Source of the DNA: Planctomycetota bacterium
GTDB lineage: Bacteria; Planctomycetota; UBA1135; GCA-002686595
Reading direction: 5' to 3'
Assembly: GCA_013140785.1 (NCBI GenBank)
Contig: JABFRZ010000490.1
Coordinates: 1 to 8,027, forward strand
Length of the DNA stretch: 8,027 nucleotides
Position 1 is the stretch's first letter. Every line of letters starts with the position of its first letter. Positions 1-4,579 of this stretch are shown here, piece after piece. The notes under the pieces were generated by a model. It saw only the letters and a list, made by a program, of their open reading frames with translations. It was not told where the DNA came from and did no database searches. The translations under genes and the position numbers were made by a program.

Positions 1-19
1 GGGTGTATCTTTGGAATTC

Positions 20-51
20 AGCGTGGGTTCATCCTCAATGAGGCCCGCGCT
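20..51 (+). terminator. Possible stem-loop upstream of the first gene
   Basis: AGCGTGGG (20-27) can pair with CCCGCGCT (44-51) over 8 bp including one G-T wobble. A small inner pairing is also possible (TCAT 29-32 with ATGA 38-41). It could be the terminator of a gene lying left of the window or part of the leader of the gene at 123. No T-run follows, so the call rests on pairing alone and chance is a real alternative in DNA this GC-rich. Confidence 0.25.
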
Positions 52-78
52 ACGGGTGCTGCGTTGGAGCTTGCATCT

Positions 79-106
79 GGGGTCAGGGGTCGAATTTCCA
101 CGAACA
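79..106 (+). promoter_or_regulatory. Leader element, copy A (upstream of first paralog)
   Basis: GGGGTCAGGGGTCG (79-92) followed by ATTTCCACGAACA (94-106) ends 16 nt before the start codon at 123. Nearly the same two blocks, GGGGTCCAGGGTCG and ATTTCCACGAACA, occur at 1840-1853 and 1865-1877, ending 17 nt before the start of the second paralog. The copies differ mainly by about 11 extra bases between the blocks in copy B. The element is either a conserved regulatory or 5'-UTR site or just the edge of the duplicated segment; the sequence does not separate these. I could not assign a convincing -35/-10 pair here. Confidence 0.5.
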
Positions 107-122
107 CTAGGATCGGTGGGTC

Positions 123-1655
123 ATGAAGATACAAGCATCACGCGCCGCGGGGGGATACGCGGTGCTCAGTTTGGCGGCCCTCCTGGGCCTGAGCTCTGCG
201 CTCGCCGCGCAAGACGTCGGTTTCATCGGACCCAGCCTCCTCGGCTCGGGTCCCACCGTCGGCAACCGCGCCGTCACGGAGTCCAAGCCAGAGAACAAGG
301 TCTGGATTCACGACAACCGTTGGTGGGGCAGCCTGTGGAGCAGCACTGCACTCGCCTACCGCATCCATCGCCTCGATCCGAGCACGCACGCCTGGATCGA
401 CACGGGGGTCGCGGTCGAATCGCGCCCCGACAGCCACAGCGACGCGCTGCGGGATGGGGCCAAGCTCTACATCCTCACGCACGAGTTCGCTGTCGGGGGC
501 AGCCCGGGAGATCCGATCCTGCTGCAGCGCTACAGCTACGCCGCCGGCGCTTACGTCCAGGACGTCGGCTTCCCGATCACGATCGGTGACTCCTCTACCG
601 AGACCGCGACGATCGAGAAGGACTCGACTGGCAGGCTGTGGGCCGTTTGGAAGCAGAACCTGCGCGTCTACTACAGCTACACGCTGGGCTCGGACACGCT
701 GTGGAGCGTGCCGGCTCCGCTGCCCGGTAGCACGACCGATTTCGATCCGGACGACATCTGCGGGATCCAGCGCTTTGGCGGCAACAAGATCGGCGTGATG
801 TGGAACGACAACGTCCAGGCCGACTTCCTGTTCGCCGTGCACGTGGACGGCCAGGACCCTGCGACGTGGTTGCCGGTCGAGGTCGCGTGGGACGGACAGT
901 CCGACGACCACATCAACCTGGCGGCCGACTCGGCCGGCCGCGTCTTCGCCGCCGTCAAGAACGACAACGAGGACGTGATGCTCCTGGTACGCAGCACGGC
1001 CGGTCTCTGGGATCGGTTCCCGGTCGTGGACGGGAACATCCCGTCCGAACGTCTGAGCCGCCCGATCGTGCTCCTCAACGAGGTCGATCAGACCGTGCAG
1101 GTGTTCGCGTCCTTCGGCGGTGCGATCTACAAGAAGAGCTCCTCGATGAACACGATCGCCTTCGCGCCCGGCGTCGGGACGCTCGTCATGCGCGATGCGG
1201 ACGGCCTGCTCAACGACCCAACCTCCACCCGGCAGAACATCACCACAGCCTCCGGGCTGGTGGTCCTGGCGGCCAACCTATCGCAGGCGGGCAACTACTG
1301 GCATCACGAGGTCGCGGGCGTGAGCCCTGGTCTCGTGCTGAACCAGCCCACGCCGGGAACCGCGGGCGTCCAGAATGCCTTCGTAGTGACGGGCGCCACC
1401 CCCAACAAGGCCTTGGCCTTCTACCTGAGCCAGAACACAGGCACCCGGGTGATCGCTCGGCCCACGTGCCCGGCGGGCATCCAGACCGGTCTCGGCCTGC
1501 CCTTGATTCTGCTGGGCAACGCGCGCTCGAACGCGAATGGGGTGGCCACGCTGAACTTGGTCGTGCCTGCCAGCGTCGCCGGCAGGACCTACCACATTCA
1601 GGTCATCGAAGCGGCCCAGTGCCGAGCCAGCAACCGGATCACCGAGGTGTTCTAG
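123..1655 (+). CDS. Secreted beta-propeller-like protein, paralog 1 (510 aa)
   Basis: No specific family is recognised. Residues 1-29 form a signal peptide: basic start, Ala/Leu-rich core, A-x-A ending at SALAA before Q30, so the product is exported. Residues about 60-355 contain roughly six repeated sheet-like units, each with a core such as KLYILTHEF, RLWAVWKQ, KIGVMWND or RVFAAVKN followed by a second strand and a Trp- or Phe-containing turn, suggesting a six-bladed propeller. Residues about 405-510 form a separate C-terminal domain starting after a Pro-rich linker, with NAFVVTGATP and a likely disulfide pair, C449 and C500, ending in SNRITEVF. No catalytic motif is visible, so binding or structural roles are more likely than enzymatic ones. 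The ATG at 123 aligns residue for residue with the start of the paralog at 1895 and has a weak AGGA (109-112) ten bases upstream. A hairpin follows the stop. Confidence 0.93.
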   Translation: MKIQASRAAGGYAVLSLAALLGLSSALAAQDVGFIGPSLLGSGPTVGNRAVTESKPENKVWIHDNRWWGSLWSSTALAYRIHRLDPSTHAWIDTGVAVESRPDSHSDALRDGAKLYILTHEFAVGGSPGDPILLQRYSYAAGAYVQDVGFPITIGDSSTETATIEKDSTGRLWAVWKQNLRVYYSYTLGSDTLWSVPAPLPGSTTDFDPDDICGIQRFGGNKIGVMWNDNVQADFLFAVHVDGQDPATWLPVEVAWDGQSDDHINLAADSAGRVFAAVKNDNEDVMLLVRSTAGLWDRFPVVDGNIPSERLSRPIVLLNEVDQTVQVFASFGGAIYKKSSSMNTIAFAPGVGTLVMRDADGLLNDPTSTRQNITTASGLVVLAANLSQAGNYWHHEVAGVSPGLVLNQPTPGTAGVQNAFVVTGATPNKALAFYLSQNTGTRVIARPTCPAGIQTGLGLPLILLGNARSNANGVATLNLVVPASVAGRTYHIQVIEAAQCRASNRITEVF

Positions 1656-1685
1656 CGGTAGCTCCCAGCTCGTCATCGAGCAGAT

Positions 1686-1721
1686 CACGGCCCGCCGCCT
1701 TCACCAAGGCTGCGGGCCGTG
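1686..1721 (+). terminator. Stem-loop after paralog 1, likely terminator
   Basis: CACGGCCCGC (1686-1695) pairs perfectly with GCGGGCCGTG (1712-1721). Inside it, after a C/T mismatch, GCCTT (1697-1701) pairs with AAGGC (1706-1710) around a CACC loop, giving a long interrupted hairpin. It lies 30 nt after the stop and is preceded by a smaller hairpin, GCTCG-TCAT-CGAGC (1668-1681). No T-run follows, so it may act with Rho or mainly as a 3'-end stabiliser. A hairpin of the same design follows the second paralog at 3476-3509. Confidence 0.65.
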
Positions 1722-1791
1722 TCGCTTCACGGCTCGCCACCCAAGGACAAAGTCGCAGGGAATGGGATCGCGAGGAATCGGAGCGGGATAG

Positions 1792-1838
1792 GTTTCAGAG
1801 CTGCCTGTCCTGCAGGCGCGCTTCCGTGAAGCTGAAAC
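1792..1838 (+). promoter_or_regulatory. Possible three-way-junction leader structure before paralog 2
   Basis: GTTTCAG (1792-1798) is complementary to CTGAAAC (1832-1838). Between them lie two small hairpins: GCCTG-TCCTG-CAGGC (1803-1817) and CTTC-CGT-GAAG (1821-1831). Together they could fold as a three-way junction in the 5' leader of the gene at 1895. No riboswitch class is recognised and nothing equivalent is seen before the first paralog. Chance pairing cannot be excluded. The rest of the 239-nt gap holds the hairpin at 1686-1721 and the leader element at 1840-1877. Confidence 0.25.
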
Positions 1839-1839
1839 A

Positions 1840-1877
1840 GGGGTCCAGGGTCGCGGTGGAAGCGATTTCCACGAACA
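1840..1877 (+). promoter_or_regulatory. Leader element, copy B (upstream of paralog 2)
   Basis: Second copy of the element at 79-106: GGGGTCCAGGGTCG (1840-1853) and ATTTCCACGAACA (1865-1877), 17 nt before the ATG at 1895. The extra bases between the blocks create a perfect inverted repeat, GTGGAA (1856-1861) and TTCCAC (1867-1872) around GCGAT, that copy A lacks because it reads GTCGAA. This could be a small operator or hairpin, but six base pairs is weak evidence. Confidence 0.45.
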
Positions 1878-1894
1878 AGAGGGTCAGTAAGGTC

Positions 1895-3451
1895 ATGGTG
1901 GAACGTGCATCACGCGCCGCGGGCGGGTTCGTCTCGGCGCTAGGTCTCGCGGCCCTCGTGGGCCTGGGCTCGGCGCTGGCCGCGCAGGACGTCGGCTATC
2001 GCGGACCGAGCCTGGCCGGTTCGGGTCCCAGTGTCGGCTTTCCCTCGGTGACCGGGTCGAAGCCGGAGAGCAAGCTCTGGTTCCACGACGGGAGCTGGTG
2101 GGGCAGCCTGTGGAGCAGCACCGGGCTCGCCTTCCGCATCCACCGCCTCGATCCGCTGACGCACGCCTGGCTCGACACCGGAGTCACGCTCGATGCGCGC
2201 CCGGACAGCCACGGCGACGCGCTGTGGGACGGCACCAAGCTCTACTTCGCCTCGCACGAGTTCGCGGTCGGCGTGGGTACTCCGGGCGCTCTGCTGCTGC
2301 TCTCGCGCTTCAGCTACGCGACCGCCACCGACACCTACAGCCTCGATCCCGGGTTCCCCGCGACGATCGGCGACAGCGCGACGGAGGCGTTGGTGATCGA
2401 CAAGGACTCGACCGGGATGCTGTGGGCGGCCTGGAAGCAGGCGAGCCGCGTGCACTTCGCCCACTCGGCTGGTTCGGACGAGGTCTGGAGCAAGCCCGCG
2501 ATCCTGCCGGGAAACACGAGCGACTTCGACACGGACGACATCTGCTCGCTGATCCGCTTCAGCGACAAGATCGGCGTGATGTGGTCGGACCAGATCCTGA
2601 ACCGCTTCTTCTTCAGCACGCACCAGGACGGCGCGCCGGACACGGACTGGTCCCCCGTCGAGGAGGCGACGACCGACGAGTCCAACGACCACATCCACCT
2701 GAAGGCCGACTCCAGCGGACGCGTCTTCGCGGCCGTGAGGAACGGCCTCGGCGAGGTCAAGCTCCTGGTGCGCGACGTGGCCGGCACCTGGCAACAGCAT
2801 CTGGTCACCACGGCTCCGGAAGGATTCGCGCGTCCCATCGCGCTGCTCGACGAGCAGGCGCGTCGGATCCACGTCTTCGCCACGGTCGGGCCCACGTCCC
2901 TGGGCGGCGCGATCCATCGCAAGAGCTCGTCCCTGGACGCCATCGCCTTCGCCCCAGGCCAAGGCACGATCGCGATCCAGGACGGGAGCGGCCGGGTGGT
3001 CAACAACCCCACCTCGACCAAGCAGAACCTCTCGTCCGTGACCGGGCGCGTGGTGCTGGCGGCCAACCTGAGCACGGCCGGCAACACCTGGCACGAAGAA
3101 GTCGCGGGCGTGCCGGCCGGAAACGGTCTCCTACTCGCTCCGCCGTCGCCCGGGCTACCGGGGGTCCTGAACACCTTCACGGTCACGGGCGCCACGCCGC
3201 GCGCTGTGGTGAGCTTCTTCGCCAGCCCGCGCGCCGGCTCGCGCTTGATCCTGCCCCTGCGTTGCCCGGGTGGCATCCCGAGCGCGCTCGGCCTGCCGAG
3301 GATCCTGCTGAGGAGCACGCGCGCCAATGCGAGCGGCGTCGCGACCGTGAGCGTCCTCGTTTCCACCACGGCCGCGGGTCAGACCTACCACTTCGAGGCG
3401 CTCGAGGCGGCTTCGTGTCGCGTCAGCAACAAGGTCGTGCAGCAGTTCTAA
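1895..3451 (+). CDS. Secreted beta-propeller-like protein, paralog 2 (518 aa)
   Basis: This is the tandem paralog of the gene at 123; by eye well over half of the aligned residues match across the full length. Residues 1-30 are a signal peptide ending SALAA before Q31. The repeated sheet units are conserved in order (WWGSLWSS, KLYFASHEF, MLWAAWKQ, KIGVMWSD, RVFAAVRN, RIHVFATV), again suggesting a six-bladed propeller over about 60-365. The C-terminal domain (about 415-518) has NTFTVTGATP and ends SNKVVQQF. All three cysteines of the mature paralog 1 (C213, C449, C500) are retained as C217, C457 and C508. The reading frame stays open upstream to about position 800, antisense-free but inside paralog 1's territory; the ATG at 1895 is chosen because it aligns exactly with the paralog's start (ASRAAGG shared at residues 5-11) and is preceded by GAGGG (1879-1883). 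Function unknown; an extracellular binding or surface role is inferred. Confidence 0.92.
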   Translation: MVERASRAAGGFVSALGLAALVGLGSALAAQDVGYRGPSLAGSGPSVGFPSVTGSKPESKLWFHDGSWWGSLWSSTGLAFRIHRLDPLTHAWLDTGVTLDARPDSHGDALWDGTKLYFASHEFAVGVGTPGALLLLSRFSYATATDTYSLDPGFPATIGDSATEALVIDKDSTGMLWAAWKQASRVHFAHSAGSDEVWSKPAILPGNTSDFDTDDICSLIRFSDKIGVMWSDQILNRFFFSTHQDGAPDTDWSPVEEATTDESNDHIHLKADSSGRVFAAVRNGLGEVKLLVRDVAGTWQQHLVTTAPEGFARPIALLDEQARRIHVFATVGPTSLGGAIHRKSSSLDAIAFAPGQGTIAIQDGSGRVVNNPTSTKQNLSSVTGRVVLAANLSTAGNTWHEEVAGVPAGNGLLLAPPSPGLPGVLNTFTVTGATPRAVVSFFASPRAGSRLILPLRCPGGIPSALGLPRILLRSTRANASGVATVSVLVSTTAAGQTYHFEALEAASCRVSNKVVQQF

Positions 3452-3475
3452 GCCGTAGCGCGTCTTCGGCTCCGC

Positions 3476-3509
3476 GCGGCCCGCAGTCCTTCACCCGACA
3501 GCGGGCCGC
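3476..3509 (+). terminator. Stem-loop after paralog 2, likely terminator
   Basis: GCGGCCCGC (3476-3484) pairs perfectly with GCGGGCCGC (3501-3509). After an A/A mismatch, GTC (3486-3488) can pair with GAC (3497-3499). The main stem differs from the copy at 1686-1721 by a paired change (A-T there, G-C here). Both span a 16-nt interval between the main stem arms containing CCTTCACC. It lies 24 nt after the stop and, since pirin converges from the right, could serve both strands. There is no T-run. Confidence 0.65.
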
Positions 3510-3516
3510 TCTCGTT

Positions 3517-3560
3517 CGGCCAACTCACTCGGCCAACTCGCTCAGCCAACTCGCTCAGCC
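3517..3560. repeat. 13-bp tandem repeat, three copies plus a partial
   Basis: The units are CGGCCAACTCACT (3517-3529), CGGCCAACTCGCT (3530-3542), CAGCCAACTCGCT (3543-3555) and a partial CAGCC (3556-3560). Neighbouring units differ by one base. The repeat fills the space between the hairpin at 3476-3509 and the end of the pirin gene, and its last complete and partial units form the TGA stop codon of pirin on the minus strand. A slippage-born minisatellite is the simplest reading. Confidence 0.85.
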
Positions 3561-4424
3561 TAGGTGTCCCATGCGGCCGCTTTGGTAGTCGCGGATCGCT
3601 TGGTGGATCTCCTGGTCCGTGCTCATCACGAACGGGCCGTGCGCGACCACCGGCTCGCCCAGCGGTTGGCCGCCAAGCAGCAGCGCGATCGTTTCGACCT
3701 CGGCCGAGACGCGCACACCATCTCCCTCGAGGTCGAGCAGCGCCATCTCAGCCTCCGCGAGCGGCCGCGAGCCGTTGACCGAGGCCTTCCCGGAGAGCAC
3801 GACCACCGCCGCCGTGTGGCCGCGCGGCAATGCGGCGCTCCACTCGGCCCCGGCTTCGAGGCGAAGGTCGAAGAGCTCGAGCGGCGAGGAGGTCCGGGCC
3901 GGCCCGTTCGCGCCGCCGTGCTCACCCGCGATCACGCGCAACTTCGCGCCGCGGCTCGCGACCACCGGGATCGCCTCGGCGTGGATCTCCTGGTAGCGCG
4001 GCGCCCCCAGCTTTTCTCTGCGTGGCAGATTCACCCACAGTTGAACCATCTGGAGCGTGCCGCCGCGCCGCGCGAACTCGCGCTCGTGCTTCTCCTCGTG
4101 CACGACGCCCGCCGCGGCCGTCATCCACTGCACGTCGCCCGGCCCGATCACGCCCGCGTTGCCGGCCGAGTCGCGGTGCGCCACGCGCCCCTGGTAGACG
4201 AGCGTGACCGTCTCGAAGCCGCGGTGCGGATGCTCGCCGACCCCGCGCGGCTCGTCGGTGGGCGCGTAGAGCGTCGGCCCCGCGTAGTCGAGCAGGAGGA
4301 ACGGGCTCAAGCGCTCGCCGACCTCGTTGGAGGGGAACAGGTTGCGCACGTGGAACCCGTCGCCGACCGTGTGCACGGAACCGGGGCGATAGAGGCCGAG
4401 GACGCGCTTGTCGGGGCTGGGCAT
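3555..4424 (-). CDS. Pirin family protein (bicupin, 289 aa)
   Basis: Pirins are two-domain cupins; bacterial members such as E. coli YhhW have quercetin 2,3-dioxygenase activity and others act as metal-dependent regulators. The N-terminal cupin is diagnostic: HPHRGFETVTL at residues 65-75, HRDSAGNAGVIGPGDVQWMT at 83-102, and a H-x-E pair in VVHEE. The expected metal ligands H65, H67, H109 and E111 are all present. The C-terminal cupin follows, with GSRPLAEAEMALL at 218-230. Length is normal for the family. No signal peptide, so cytoplasmic. An upstream extension in frame to 4577 is open, but the ATG at 4424 gives the usual pirin beginning (short polar lead, then the VHTVGDGFHVRNLFPS region) and the extension lacks family similarity; the ribosome binding site is weak. 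It is convergent with paralog 2 and divergent from the gene at 4580 with a 155-nt gap. The in vivo substrate cannot be told from sequence. Confidence 0.95.
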   Translation of the reverse strand: MPSPDKRVLGLYRPGSVHTVGDGFHVRNLFPSNEVGERLSPFLLLDYAGPTLYAPTDEPRGVGEHPHRGFETVTLVYQGRVAHRDSAGNAGVIGPGDVQWMTAAAGVVHEEKHEREFARRGGTLQMVQLWVNLPRREKLGAPRYQEIHAEAIPVVASRGAKLRVIAGEHGGANGPARTSSPLELFDLRLEAGAEWSAALPRGHTAAVVVLSGKASVNGSRPLAEAEMALLDLEGDGVRVSAEVETIALLLGGQPLGEPVVAHGPFVMSTDQEIHQAIRDYQSGRMGHLG

Positions 4425-4505
4425 GGGTCGCTCGGGGGTGTTGGGCAAGCGCAGGGTAGCGCGGCGGACGGCGACGGCCGGGCTGGCCGCGAGCAGGGGA
4501 TTCCC

Positions 4506-4535
4506 CGGACAACAAAGCGACGTCCTAGATAGGAT
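4506..4535 (+). promoter_or_regulatory. Weak sigma70-like promoter candidate for the 983-aa protein gene
   Basis: CGGACA (4506-4511) and TAGGAT (4530-4535) each match four of six bases of the -35 and -10 consensus, with an 18-nt spacer, 44 nt before the GTG start. A small inverted repeat, TCCTA-GA-TAGGA (4523-4534), overlaps the -10. This is the most AT-containing part of the divergent gap; the match is only modest. Confidence 0.25.
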
Positions 4536-4566
4536 CGAAGAAGGGAGCGGCGCAGTCTCCGCTCCC

Positions 4567-4574
4567 AAGGAGGT
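4567..4574 (+). promoter_or_regulatory. Strong Shine-Dalgarno that decides the GTG start
   Basis: AAGGAGGT is a full match to the anti-Shine-Dalgarno core. It is 5 nt from the GTG at 4580 but 38 nt from the in-frame ATG at 4613, so it favours GTG. It is by far the best ribosome binding site in the window. Confidence 0.8.
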
Positions 4575-4579
4575 CACGA

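Noticed and set aside
627..660. Sialidase Asp-box in the first paralog (KDSTGRLWAVW)
   Set aside because: The canonical spacing S-x-D-x-G-x-x-W is not met, since Asp is three rather than two residues before Gly, and no sialidase catalytic residues are seen.
800..1894. Open upstream extension of the paralog 2 frame
   Set aside because: It overlaps paralog 1 in another frame, is Arg/Gly/Pro-rich, and would place a signal peptide in the middle of a protein; the aligned ATG at 1895 explains the data better.
3517..3560. CRISPR-like array
   Set aside because: The units are 13 bp, directly adjacent with no spacers, and no cas gene is near.
2098..3588. Second + strand frame of 496 codons over paralog 2
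   Set aside because: It is low-complexity Arg/His/Gly-rich sequence overlapping a gene with a signal peptide and a paralog, so it is a shadow frame.
3564..4532. + strand frame of 322 codons opposite pirin
   Set aside because: Pirin has all four metal ligands and normal length; the opposing frame has no recognisable features.
4425..4577. N-terminal extension of pirin by 51 residues
   Set aside because: It has no similarity to pirins, would overrun the divergent regulatory region and the Shine-Dalgarno of the neighbour, and is not a signal peptide.
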